Positions 1-8,687 of a DNA stretch of 64,000 nt are shown here, in pieces. Within the stretch, counting starts at the first letter, position 1. Each line of letters begins with the position of its first letter. Origin of the DNA: Enteractinococcus coprophilus (lineage in GTDB: Bacteria > Actinomycetota > Actinomycetes > Actinomycetales > Micrococcaceae); the NCBI RefSeq assembly GCF_006716305.1, contig NZ_VFOU01000003.1, positions 620,001 through 684,000 on the forward strand, read 5' to 3'. Below the pieces are notes generated by a model. The model was given only the letters and a program-made list of their open reading frames with translations. It searched no databases and was not told the DNA's origin. Made by a program: the position numbers and the translations under genes.

Positions 1-929
1 GGTTCCCCGACCGGCCCGGTCTGGCAACTGGGCTTGCCATCATGGGCTTTGGTGGCGGTGCGCTGATCGCAAGCCCGATGTCCAGCTCCCTCATGGCGCT
101 GTTCGGGGGCGGCACCGAAACCGAAAACCTTGCCGCCGGCCTCGTCCCAACCTTCATCACACTGGCCATTAGCTATGCCTTTATTATTGCCGCCGGCGCC
201 TATGTCATCCGCCTGCCCCACCCGGACTGGAAACCAGAGGGCTGGGACCCCTCGACTGTCGATGCAGCCCCGATGCAGACCAAACTCAACGTCTCAGCGA
301 ACCAGGCGCTGAAAACCCCGCAGTTCTGGTTTTTGTGGATCATCCTGTTTACTAACGTCACCGCCGGTATTGGGATTTTGGAAAACGCTGCCCCGATGAT
401 CCAGGACTACTTCCCCGGCGTCACCGCCGCAGCAGCCGCCGGGTTCGTTGGCATCCTGTCGCTAGCCAACATGGCCGGTCGCTTCGTCTGGTCCACCACC
501 TCGGACTACATCGGCCGCAAGAACATCTACCTGGTCTACCTGGGCGTCGGTGTGCTGCTGTACCTTGTCCTGGCATTCTTTGGTGGCGGATCGTTGATCC
601 TGTTCATCCTCGCAGCGGTCTTCATCCTGTCGTTCTACGGCGGTGGCTTCTCCACCATTCCGGCCTATCTAAAAGACATGTTCGGCTACTACCAGGTCGG
701 CGCAATCCACGGTCGCCTCCTCACCGCCTGGGCGGCAGCCGGTATCGCCGGACCGCTAATCGTCAACAGCGTGGTCGAATCTCAGGCCAAGGCTGGTGCC
801 GCAGGCCCCGACCTGTACACGGTGTCCATGTTCATCATGGTCGGCCTACTGGCCGTCGGGTTGCTCGCGAACATTCTGATGCGCCCAGTCGCCGAAAAAC
901 ATACCATCGAATACGACCTGCACCACTAG
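1..929 (+). CDS. OFA-family MFS transporter, 3' part only
   Basis: The reading frame is open from the window edge (first whole codon at base 3) and continues into the protein, so the gene begins upstream. The ATG at 42 is internal, in a Gly-rich stretch (GFGGGAL). The visible 309 residues hold about seven or eight hydrophobic helices, with a central charged loop near KTPQFWFLW and the conserved TSDYIGRKN loop. These are typical of the oxalate/formate antiporter group of the major facilitator superfamily, which exchanges small monocarboxylates across the membrane. The substrate cannot be read from the sequence. The next gene, nine bases downstream, encodes the small companion often found with this group. 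Confidence 0.85.
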   Translation, partial: FPDRPGLATGLAIMGFGGGALIASPMSSSLMALFGGGTETENLAAGLVPTFITLAISYAFIIAAGAYVIRLPHPDWKPEGWDPSTVDAAPMQTKLNVSANQALKTPQFWFLWIILFTNVTAGIGILENAAPMIQDYFPGVTAAAAAGFVGILSLANMAGRFVWSTTSDYIGRKNIYLVYLGVGVLLYLVLAFFGGGSLILFILAAVFILSFYGGGFSTIPAYLKDMFGYYQVGAIHGRLLTAWAAAGIAGPLIVNSVVESQAKAGAAGPDLYTVSMFIMVGLLAVGLLANILMRPVAEKHTIEYDLHH

Positions 930-938
930 GAGTACACC

Positions 939-1094
939 ATGAGCAGCTCACAGCACTTTCTTGACACCGTCACCGACGAAGTCACCCAAACCTACCGAAC
1001 CATCGCCGTCATCCTGGCGTTGATCGTGATCATGGGCCTGGGCTACGGACTGGTCGACACCGCAATTAAAGCCGCCGCGTTATTCACCGAGTAG
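939..1094 (+). CDS. Small membrane protein, MFS transporter small subunit type
   Basis: This 51-residue ORF starts nine bases after the transporter stop, with AGGAG at 928-932. It has a polar N-terminus (MSSSQHFLDTVTDEV), one hydrophobic helix (about residues 21-43) and a short polar end, so it should be a single-pass membrane protein. OFA-type transporters in several actinobacteria and proteobacteria are followed by such a small protein, annotated as a small subunit of the transporter. Size, spacing and topology fit that role. Function here is inferred from context; there is no catalytic motif. Confidence 0.7.
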   Translation: MSSSQHFLDTVTDEVTQTYRTIAVILALIVIMGLGYGLVDTAIKAAALFTE

Positions 1095-1277
1095 ACAACG
1101 TCACCACTGGATAGACCGTGCCGTAGCCGCGCCTAAGAGCATCTTGAGCGGTCAGTCGATGCTAAGAACCTACGGCAAGAGCGTAAGCTGGCAGGTCAAC
1201 CTGTTTGGTCGGTGGTGGGGCTGACAGCTGCCCTTGATGATTTTGCCAAACGCGCAGGAAACCGCCTCCTGTGCTGA

Positions 1278-2639
1278 CTATGAGATTTCGGGCAGCACGG
1301 CTTGGGCGATCAAGAAGTAGATCACCAGGCCGGTGGCATCGACGAACGTGGTGATAAACGGGTTAGAAAACACGGCCGGATCGACTTTCACCAGTTTGGC
1401 AATCAGTGGCATGATGCCGCCGATGCTCGCGGCAACAGTGCAGACCGCCAGCAGGGTCAGGCCGATGACCAGGCCGACGTCGAAATCATAAAAGAACCCG
1501 GTAATGCCAAAACCCAGCATGCCCAGTGTGAGGCCCAATAAGAATCCGGTACGCACCTCTCGGGTGAGGACACGGAAAATATCACGCGGTTGCAGGTGAT
1601 CCAGTGCAATGGCACGCGTGACCGTTGTGGCCGCCTGGTTGCCGGTGTTACCACCGGTACCAATCAGCAGCGGTACAAAGAGTGCCAGCACCGTGACCTG
1701 TGCCAGCGCATCCTCGAAGATCTCCAGCACCTGCACGGTCAACGTGGCACCGACAGCTAAGACCAGCAACCAGACGATCCGGCTGCGGAATAACCGCATG
1801 ACCGGCGTGGCCAAATACGGGCGGCGGATCGGTTCGACACCACCCTGCCGCGAGACATCTTCGCTTTCTTCGTATTCTAGAATCCGCACGGCGTCATCCA
1901 GGGTGAAAATCCCAACCAGACGATGTTCGTGATCCACAATCGATACCGCAAAAGCGCCACGTCTGGCAGTGCGTCGGGCGACTTCTTCGGCGTCCTCGGT
2001 GGCCTCGGCGGTGTGCGTGGGTCGCATGAGTGCTTCGATTGTGGTTTCGTCGTCATGACTCATCAGGTGCCGCAGTCGCACTTCGCCAATGACTTTTCGC
2101 CCGTCGTCGACCACCGGCAGATAATAGATCGATTCCGCGCTGCCCAGATCATTGCGGACCCGCTGCATCGCCTCGGCTACGGTGAGCCAGGGGTATAACT
2201 GGATGAATCGCGGGCTCATACGCCGTCCGATGGCATCTTCCGGGTACCCCAGCAATGCTGCGGTTTCGTCGCGCTCCTCGACATCTAAACCCTGCATGAG
2301 CTTTGTGGCCACAGTTGCGGGCAGTTCATCAAGGAGCCAGACGCGATCATCCGGGTTTAGACCCAAGAAGATCTCGGCGGTGTCGTGTTCTTGTAGGGCA
2401 TTGAGCAGGTCACTTTGGGAGGCCGGCGATAAGGATTCGAAAACTTTCAACGCCAGGCCCTTATCCAGCAGACGGTAGACGATGGCGCGTCGTCGTTTGT
2501 TCAACCGTCCCAGCAGATAGGTCACCTCTGAAACTGACAAACCATTGAGTTGTTCGGCGACTTCGGCGAAATCTTCTTCCGAAGACTCCTTGGAAATGCG
2601 TGCAATCTCTTGATGCAACTGTTGGCCAGATCGGACCAT
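1278..2639 (-). CDS. mgtE: Magnesium transporter MgtE
   Basis: The 453-residue protein has full family length. Domain order is the MgtE N-terminal superhelical domain (about 30-130), a CBS pair (about 140-255) and a five-helix channel domain (about 280-450). The channel domain carries the signature GTGGNTGNQ and the final-helix motif DPAVFSNPF followed by TTFVDATGL, where the family's Mg2+-binding Asp lies. MgtE is a magnesium-gated channel in the cytoplasmic membrane; the N and CBS domains sense intracellular Mg2+ and close the pore. It is monocistronic here. A possible riboswitch leader was looked for upstream but not recognised. Confidence 0.95.
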   Translation of the reverse strand: MVRSGQQLHQEIARISKESSEEDFAEVAEQLNGLSVSEVTYLLGRLNKRRRAIVYRLLDKGLALKVFESLSPASQSDLLNALQEHDTAEIFLGLNPDDRVWLLDELPATVATKLMQGLDVEERDETAALLGYPEDAIGRRMSPRFIQLYPWLTVAEAMQRVRNDLGSAESIYYLPVVDDGRKVIGEVRLRHLMSHDDETTIEALMRPTHTAEATEDAEEVARRTARRGAFAVSIVDHEHRLVGIFTLDDAVRILEYEESEDVSRQGGVEPIRRPYLATPVMRLFRSRIVWLLVLAVGATLTVQVLEIFEDALAQVTVLALFVPLLIGTGGNTGNQAATTVTRAIALDHLQPRDIFRVLTREVRTGFLLGLTLGMLGFGITGFFYDFDVGLVIGLTLLAVCTVAASIGGIMPLIAKLVKVDPAVFSNPFITTFVDATGLVIYFLIAQAVLPEIS

Positions 2640-2808
2640 GGTGAGCCTCTTTCGTGTTCAAGCGCGGTTCACCGCGAGCCTGGGTCGCTGCGGTACCTGC
2701 TTTACGGTAGCAGTGTCGGCGGCATCTGAGATGCCTCCATGGTCGCGGGAGCCACGATAGTGTGAAACTAACCCGGTTGCCCCATCCGGAGTGTGCCGTG
2801 GTGCGCGC

Positions 2809-3564
2809 CTAGGTTGAGAGCATAAGAGTCGCCAGTGAAGCAATGACCATCGAGTTGAACGCGAAACTCACTAACGCGTGCCAGCGGACCGTGGTGCGGA
2901 CACGGCGGCCTTGTAATGTCGCATCGGCCGGGCCAAGCATCGTCGAGATGCCCAAAGCCAGCGAGAAATAGTCGCCCCAGACGGCATCTGTTGTCCCGGC
3001 AAATTGGATGGCCACACCGTCAGAATCTTGGGCTTGGACACGTGCATAGGCCAGTGTCTGGGTGACGACCACAGCCACCCAGTTACTGAACGAGACGAGC
3101 AAGGCGATTACTTTCATCATGAATTCGCCCCGAAAATCTGGGACCGTCATGACCACCACGGTAAAGACCAGCGCCAGCAAACACATTTGCAGTGAGATGG
3201 ACATGGTCCCGTCTGAACGGATGACAGCCGTGGAGAGTTTGCGTGGTTCACTAACACCACGCGAGGTGGTCCGCAGTTTCTCATGGAACGGTTCCGAGGC
3301 TAACCGGGAAAACCACCAGACCGTGACCACACAGTAGAACACCGTGTAGATGAACCAGTACACGCCTATGTAAATGAGTACAAATAGCGGATCGATGCCG
3401 TCGGAGGGCAACAGGCTGGGAAACCGATCGATAACCATCGTGTTGAGCGGGAAGCTCACCGGAAGGAAAACCAGTAATGAAAACAAGGCCACCAGGCTGA
3501 TGCGACCGTTATCCGAATCCATGGCCCGCTGCGCCCAGGTATGGATTGTGGTTCGCACGCTCAT
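2809..3564 (-). CDS. DUF1345 family membrane protein
   Basis: This 251-residue protein has about five hydrophobic segments: near 23-40, 58-85, 127-145, 150-170 and 230-250. The C-terminal part, with YFSLALGISTMLGPADA followed by RTTVRWHALVSFAFNSMV, matches the general pattern of DUF1345, a family of bacterial inner-membrane proteins without a proven function. It stands alone on the minus strand between mgtE and the flavin monooxygenase gene. The family is assigned from remembered conserved features; no role is claimed. Confidence 0.7.
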   Translation of the reverse strand: MSVRTTIHTWAQRAMDSDNGRISLVALFSLLVFLPVSFPLNTMVIDRFPSLLPSDGIDPLFVLIYIGVYWFIYTVFYCVVTVWWFSRLASEPFHEKLRTTSRGVSEPRKLSTAVIRSDGTMSISLQMCLLALVFTVVVMTVPDFRGEFMMKVIALLVSFSNWVAVVVTQTLAYARVQAQDSDGVAIQFAGTTDAVWGDYFSLALGISTMLGPADATLQGRRVRTTVRWHALVSFAFNSMVIASLATLMLST

Positions 3565-3640
3565 GCTGTCTACGATACTTACTTCCCCGGTGCCATCATG
3601 CTGTACGACGTCGCTGATGCGGCGGCGTCATAAACGCCAA

Positions 3641-3679
3641 GCGGTGCGGCACCCACAGGCTATGTGGGTGCCGCACCGC
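3641..3679 (-). terminator. Strong hairpin downstream of the monooxygenase gene
   Basis: A perfect 17-bp inverted repeat (3641-3657 with 3663-3679) and a 5-base loop lies 42 bases after the stop of the minus-strand monooxygenase gene. The T-tract that follows on the minus strand is weak (TTGGCGTTT), so termination may be imperfect. It may also serve as an mRNA end stabiliser. Confidence 0.6.
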
Positions 3680-3720
3680 GATGGCCTTCAGGCGCTGATA
3701 ACCATCAGGAAGCCAAGGGA

Positions 3721-5682
3721 TTAGTCTTCAACGTGGATGGCCAGGCTGGCGCGATCGGCGATTTCTAAATCGCTGATGTATTCGGCCGGGCCGGTTGGTG
3801 CTGGTTCGATCATGTTCCCGGCAAAGAATTCCACGAGCTCTTCGCGCGCATCCAGCGGCACAACACCGGCGACGTATTGATCAGGGCGCACGATGACGAT
3901 TGCGCCGTCTGTGCTGATGTCACGATCCCGGAAGATATCGCGGCCGTGACCGGCAGCAAAGATCTGGTTGATGTCGATCAGACCGTAGGGTACCTTGACC
4001 GGTTTGAACGCAGCAGGCACATCGTATGGTTCAACTTCGGTGTAATCCTGCTGGTAGACCACCTTGGTGTCAAAGATCGCATCGGTATCACCGTTGCCCG
4101 GGGTGTAGCGAACGCGTGGTGATGCTGGATCTTCTTGCCACCACTTGGCAAACTCAGCGGTTGGGGTGCCTTCCAATGCAGGAGCCGCCGAGTCGGCGAA
4201 AACGTAGACCCGCCAGCGGCCATCGGCCTCGTGGAAGTGGCCCAGGTGACGCCAGCGGTTATCCGAGCGACGGATGACTTCAGCAGATTTGAAGCGTTTG
4301 CCCACTGGGAACCCGGCCGCCAGCTCCTGGTGTTCGGTACCCATGGTGATCTGGTTTGTGGTGTATTCGGTCATAAACCCGGCAGGGAATTCGAACGTCT
4401 TGGTGTAGAACTCCTCGACCACTGTGGCATCATCGCCCTGGGTGGCCATAATGCTGGACCATTCCTTATCAAAATTGATCAGGTCGTGGGCGACCACTTC
4501 ACGTTCTTGGGCATAAGTGTGCAGCAGGCTGGCAGGAGCGCGCCCGTCTAAGACCATGCCGAGCTTCCACCCGAGGTTGAACCCGTCTTGCATGGACACG
4601 TTCATCCCCTGCCCGGCCTTTGCCGAGTGGGTGTGGCAGGCATCGCCCATAATAAAAGCGTGCGGGGTGCGCGAGTCGCGTTCGCCCTCTGGGACATCGT
4701 CAAAACCGGTGGCAACTCGGTGGGCAACCTCATAGACCGACCACCAGGCAACAGATTTCACGTCCAAGGTATAGGGGTGCAGCACCGCATTGGCGGTCGC
4801 GATAATGTCCTGGACCGGCGTCGAGCGGATGGTTTTGGCATTGGCATCGGTCACTTCGCCCAAATCAACATACATGCGCACCAGGTAACCACCCTCGCGC
4901 GGGATCAGCAGGATGTTGCCCTTGTCGTGCGATTGGATTGAGCACTTGAGCTGAATATCGGGGAAATCGGTGTTGGACATGACGTCAATGACGCCCCAGG
5001 CGTGCATCGAGGCGTCACCCTCCAGGCGGTGGCCCAGAGCTTTGCGAACGGTTGAACGAGCGCCGTCGCCGCCAACCAGGTACTTGGCTTTGACCGTGCG
5101 CTCTTGACCTTCGCGCTCACCGGCGACGTAGCGGATGGTTGCGGTGACCGGGTACTCAGCGTCCGGATCAATCTGCGCGGTCACAAATTCGACACCGTAG
5201 TCGGGGGTCGCTCGACCGGGTGCGCGTTCGGCGTCGCGCAAGAAGTAGTCCAAAATGCGCGACTGGTTCACGTAGATGTGGGGGAATTCGGAGATCCCGG
5301 TGGCATCATCGGGGCTGCGCGAGGAACGCACAATATTGGCAGGGTTTTCTGGATCTGGTGCCCAAAACGCCATTTCCACGTTGCGGTAAGACTCCTGAAT
5401 CACTTCTTCAGCGAAGCCAAAAGCCTGGAAAGTCTCAACCGAGCGGGCCTGAATACCGTCGGCCTGACCGACGGCCAGGCGCCCGGGACGTTTTTCAATT
5501 GCACGCACATTCACCGAGGGGAAACGCGATAGCTGTGCCAGCACGACGGCTGCGGCGGGCCCGGTACCCACAATGAGGACATCCATTTCGTCTGGAATCT
5601 CAGCCGAGCGGTCGATGCCGAACCCGGCGGCGGGTTTGATACGCGGGTCGTGTGAGTCATAACCCCGATAGTGAAACTGCAT
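3721..5682 (-). CDS. mobA: FAD-dependent 3-hydroxybenzoate 4-monooxygenase-like enzyme
   Basis: The 653 residues resemble the MobA/phenol 2-monooxygenase group (usual length about 640) over their full length. An N-terminal FAD Rossmann motif is seen at about 35-45 (VGTGPAA), followed by the typical GQADGIQARSVETFQAFGF region. The FAD motif VGGDGARSTVRKALG is present, as is the second FAD motif GDACHTHSAKAGQGMN near 355. A C-terminal thioredoxin-like domain contains VVRPDQYVAGVVPL. Such enzymes use NADPH and O2 to hydroxylate an aromatic ring; MobA turns 3-hydroxybenzoate into protocatechuate. The third Gly of the GxGxxG motif is Ala here. It is divergent from an IclR regulator, a usual arrangement for catabolic control. 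The substrate is an inference; other 3-hydroxyaryl acids are possible. Confidence 0.82.
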   Translation of the reverse strand: MQFHYRGYDSHDPRIKPAAGFGIDRSAEIPDEMDVLIVGTGPAAAVVLAQLSRFPSVNVRAIEKRPGRLAVGQADGIQARSVETFQAFGFAEEVIQESYRNVEMAFWAPDPENPANIVRSSRSPDDATGISEFPHIYVNQSRILDYFLRDAERAPGRATPDYGVEFVTAQIDPDAEYPVTATIRYVAGEREGQERTVKAKYLVGGDGARSTVRKALGHRLEGDASMHAWGVIDVMSNTDFPDIQLKCSIQSHDKGNILLIPREGGYLVRMYVDLGEVTDANAKTIRSTPVQDIIATANAVLHPYTLDVKSVAWWSVYEVAHRVATGFDDVPEGERDSRTPHAFIMGDACHTHSAKAGQGMNVSMQDGFNLGWKLGMVLDGRAPASLLHTYAQEREVVAHDLINFDKEWSSIMATQGDDATVVEEFYTKTFEFPAGFMTEYTTNQITMGTEHQELAAGFPVGKRFKSAEVIRRSDNRWRHLGHFHEADGRWRVYVFADSAAPALEGTPTAEFAKWWQEDPASPRVRYTPGNGDTDAIFDTKVVYQQDYTEVEPYDVPAAFKPVKVPYGLIDINQIFAAGHGRDIFRDRDISTDGAIVIVRPDQYVAGVVPLDAREELVEFFAGNMIEPAPTGPAEYISDLEIADRASLAIHVED

Positions 5683-5752
5683 GGAGCACCTTCCTTGTGA
5701 ACACTGGCGCGGCCTCTTGCCGCCCTAGACGGGCTTGCACCCAACCCCCAGA

Positions 5753-5785
5753 GTCTCTATAGTTGAGACACAATTCTATATATAG
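5753..5785. promoter_or_regulatory. Candidate operator between mobA and the IclR gene
   Basis: Two inverted repeats sit in the 157-base divergent gap. GTCTC-7-GAGAC is at 5753-5768, and the perfect 12-bp palindrome TCTATATATAGA is at 5774-5785. They lie where promoters of both genes would be and are plausible binding sites for the IclR-family product. Binding is inferred. Confidence 0.4.
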
Positions 5786-5839
5786 ATACAAGAATAACCC
5801 TGTGACGTCGAACGCGCAACATTTTTTGAGGATGACATC

Positions 5840-6511
5840 ATGACCAGCACTGCCAAACAGGCTACGGGTGGTTCCCAAACCCTGGCCCGCGGCCTGCACG
5901 CCCTGGCGCTAATCGGTGAATCGAATACCCCTTTAACGGTCCCAGAAGTTGCCGAACGCCTGGGCATTCACCGTTCGATGGCCTATCGGTTAGTGCGGAC
6001 CTTAGAAGACTTTGGTTTTGTTGAACGCGATCCCACCGGTCGTCTTGAAATTGGGGTGCGCATGGCCACCCTGACCCGCAGCATCGCCCGCGACCTACAG
6101 GCCGCTGCCAATCCAGAACTCGTCGCTTTAGCCAACGCGCTGGGTATGACCGCCTTTATTGTGGCCTACGACGGCGAAGAAGCCGTCACCCTGCTGGCGG
6201 TGGAACCTCAGCACACTGTCACCACGGTTGCCCAACGCCCAGGCAGCCGCCACCCGATTGATCACGGCGCCCCTGGCCGGGTGATCCAGTCCCAGCTAAA
6301 ACCCGAGGAATTCCCAGCCAAACGCTATGAATTCAGTCAGGATGAAGTCTTCACTGGGCTGTCTTCTGTGGCAGTGCCCCTGCGCACCGCCGACGAGCGC
6401 CCAGCGTCGCTAGCGATTTTGTATGTCATGAGTGAGCTTGCCGTCGACGACGTCGCGGACAAACTTCTCGAGTCAGCTCGCCGTATCGAAAGCTTACTGG
6501 CCACCCACTAG
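5840..6511 (+). CDS. IclR-family transcriptional regulator
   Basis: The 223-residue protein has an N-terminal winged helix-turn-helix (about 15-75, with LTVPEVAERLGIHRSMAYRL) and a C-terminal effector domain (about 80-220). This is the standard IclR layout, slightly shorter than the usual 250. The start is an ATG nine bases after GAGG. It is divergent from the mobA-like gene and probably controls it, and perhaps the nearby dehydrogenase, in response to an aromatic acid or intermediate. The effector is unknown. Confidence 0.88.
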   Translation: MTSTAKQATGGSQTLARGLHALALIGESNTPLTVPEVAERLGIHRSMAYRLVRTLEDFGFVERDPTGRLEIGVRMATLTRSIARDLQAAANPELVALANALGMTAFIVAYDGEEAVTLLAVEPQHTVTTVAQRPGSRHPIDHGAPGRVIQSQLKPEEFPAKRYEFSQDEVFTGLSSVAVPLRTADERPASLAILYVMSELAVDDVADKLLESARRIESLLATH

Positions 6512-6569
6512 GCATCAGACACAATTGCCAGCAGGTCGACTTGGGTCAGCGCACCATCGTGCCCTCCCC

Positions 6570-7199
6570 CTAGTGCTGACCCTGTCGCACCGCAACAAAG
6601 AGCGCATCAGCTTCGGCACACAGCGTCTGGCCGTGCAGCAACTGCGCGACAATGAATCGTTTGCGCCCCTCGATCGACTCAACGCGGGCGTGCAGCTCAA
6701 GACGCTGCTCTACCGGAGCAACATGACGATACTGCGTATTCAAATAGGCCGTACGGCATGGGATACCTTGCAGACCGGCGGCCATACGGCCCATCAAGGT
6801 GTCAAAAATCAGCGAGACCACCCCACCGTGCATCGCCTGGTTCATACCCATGGCAAACTGACCTGGGACAAAGTGGGCGTGCAGTGCGTCGTCGTCAAAA
6901 TGATCCACCACTAACGGCGGCAATAATGCCTGCGACTCCCCACTTCCGAAATCTCCGAGCGCATAGAGCCGTTCATGCTCGGGCACCGCGGAAGAGGCCA
7001 GCAGCTCGATGAGCTCAGCCAGTTTGGCCTGAATCTGACGCGCCTGCGCCGTCTCCGGATTGGCCGCTACCAAGGTGTCCTGAAACACCCCGACCTGAGC
7101 CATCATGTCCAGGTAAGCTGCCGCCTGCTCGGTGTGCGGAAACGGACGACGACGATGCTCGGTCATCTCAATGGCATCCATGCGCTGCGATGTGGTCAT
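6570..7199 (-). CDS. PaaI-type hotdog-fold thioesterase
   Basis: About 209 residues from the chosen start. The C-terminal half is a hotdog domain containing MHGGVVSLIFDTLMGRMAAG, the HGG...D pattern of PaaI-type acyl-CoA thioesterases, followed by TAYLNTQYRHVAPVEQRLEL. The N-terminal 85 residues are an extra region, as in several actinobacterial members. It probably hydrolyses an aryl- or acyl-CoA, which fits the surrounding aromatic metabolism genes. The start is uncertain: an ATG at 7229 would add ten residues. The ATG at 7199 follows TACCCT by six bases, as in leaderless transcripts, and neither start has a clear Shine-Dalgarno site. Confidence 0.78.
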   Translation of the reverse strand: MTTSQRMDAIEMTEHRRRPFPHTEQAAAYLDMMAQVGVFQDTLVAANPETAQARQIQAKLAELIELLASSAVPEHERLYALGDFGSGESQALLPPLVVDHFDDDALHAHFVPGQFAMGMNQAMHGGVVSLIFDTLMGRMAAGLQGIPCRTAYLNTQYRHVAPVEQRLELHARVESIEGRKRFIVAQLLHGQTLCAEADALFVAVRQGQH

Positions 7200-7251
7200 G
7201 GCACCAGGGTAACAAGCAATACCAGACATTGAGCTTGGATACAGATTTCGT

Positions 7252-7273
7252 CACTACGATATTGACCGTAGTG
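7252..7273. promoter_or_regulatory. Palindrome in the thioesterase/dehydrogenase gap
   Basis: A perfect 7-bp inverted repeat, CACTACG-8-CGTAGTG, extends imperfectly into TTTC/GAAA flanks. It sits between the divergent thioesterase and alcohol dehydrogenase genes and is a plausible regulator site controlling both. The cognate protein is unknown. Confidence 0.4.
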
Positions 7274-7335
7274 TCATGAAATCTTTCAAAAGATACCAAT
7301 TGATATCTGCACCGCTTCAGGATGAGGAGTCCAAC

Positions 7336-8451
7336 ATGAAAATTGATGCCTACGTCGTCGAACAAATCAATGCGCCATTTGTTCGTGAAACTTTAGAACT
7401 TGATGAACCGGGTCCTGGCGAAGTCCTCGTCAAAATCAAGGCTGTTGGCGTCTGCCACACCGACCTGAATACCCAATCCGGCGACATGCCCCTACCTTTA
7501 CCGGGAGTGTTTGGCCACGAAGGTGCCGGCATCGTCGAAAAGATCGGGGCGGGCGTCACAGAAGTCGAGGTTGGCGACCACGTCATTCTTGGCTGGGCCT
7601 ACTGCGGCACGTGTCGCAACTGCCGCCGCGGCCAACATCGCTACTGTGAGCGCACCGGCGAAGCACTCTTAGGCGGCCACCGTCTCATCGGACCAAAAGC
7701 CGGAGAGTCAGCCTACCGCCGGGAGGATGGCACCCCCATTTCAGGCCATTTCTTTGGTCAATCGTCCTTTGCGAATTACTCATTGACCTTTGCTTCGATG
7801 GTCGTCAAGGTGGACAAAGACATCCCCTTTGAACTGCTCGGCCCATTGGCTTGCGGTGTCACCACGGGTGCTGGCGCGGTGTTCAATGCGGCCAACCCGA
7901 AACCGGGCGACTCGATTGTTGTTTATGGAACAGGATCCGTCGGGTTGGCAGCGATTATGGCGGCCACGAACACTCCGGCCAATGAGATCATTGCTGTGGA
8001 TCTGCACGCCTCTCGCCTTGAGGTCGCCAAAGAGCTCGGTGCAACCCACGTCATCAATTCCAGCTCCACCGACGCGCCCGCCGAAATCCAGCGGATCCTA
8101 GGTCGCCCAGCGGATTTTGCGATCGATTGCACCGGTGTCATCGCGGTGATTGAAGAGGCCGCCGACATCGTTGGCATGCTCGGCACGCTCATCTTGGTTG
8201 GTGGGGCGCCTGCTGAAGCTCGCTTCTCCTTAGACCACCTGCGGACCCTGTGGGGCAAGCGGATAGTGGGCACTTTAGGTGGGTCTGGCAACTCCCAGGA
8301 CCTAATGCCAGCCCTGCTAGGTCTGTATAAGCAAGGACGCTTCCCCATCGATCGCCTGGTCACAACCTACGATTTCGCCGAGCTCGATACGGCCATTGCC
8401 GAGGCCACTTCCGGCTCTACAATTAAAGCCGTGCTCACGCTCAACGACTAA
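7336..8451 (+). CDS. Zinc-dependent aryl-alcohol dehydrogenase
   Basis: The true start is the ATG at 7336, preceded by GAGGAG at 7324-7329; an earlier in-frame ATG at 7276 lacks a ribosome site. The 371 residues form a complete class-III-type medium-chain dehydrogenase. Catalytic zinc ligands are C40, H61-E62 and C173; structural zinc ligands are C90, C93, C96 and C104. The nucleotide motif is GTGSVG at 198-203, with D222 at the end of beta-2 favouring NAD. The Gly-rich C-terminus resembles benzyl/aryl-alcohol dehydrogenases (XylB/AreB type), which oxidise aromatic alcohols to aldehydes. The exact substrate is inferred from this likeness and from the mobA-like neighbour. Confidence 0.85.
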   Translation: MKIDAYVVEQINAPFVRETLELDEPGPGEVLVKIKAVGVCHTDLNTQSGDMPLPLPGVFGHEGAGIVEKIGAGVTEVEVGDHVILGWAYCGTCRNCRRGQHRYCERTGEALLGGHRLIGPKAGESAYRREDGTPISGHFFGQSSFANYSLTFASMVVKVDKDIPFELLGPLACGVTTGAGAVFNAANPKPGDSIVVYGTGSVGLAAIMAATNTPANEIIAVDLHASRLEVAKELGATHVINSSSTDAPAEIQRILGRPADFAIDCTGVIAVIEEAADIVGMLGTLILVGGAPAEARFSLDHLRTLWGKRIVGTLGGSGNSQDLMPALLGLYKQGRFPIDRLVTTYDFAELDTAIAEATSGSTIKAVLTLND

Positions 8452-8687
8452 ACCATGAGCCCTCGAGAAGCGCTCGCGGTGCTTTACGACGGACGTGAAT
8501 AAGACGAAAGACCAGCTGCCGCCACACATTCAAGCTGTAGTTTCTTATATCTCTAACGCTCCTGCACGTCACAAGAAATTTATTTCTAATCTGAAACACT
8601 ATACGAACTCTTCGCCGCTCAGTAGGATAAACACCACGAGAGGTTTTCGCAGCCAAACAGGCTACTGTTAGTGCGATGATGTGAAAT

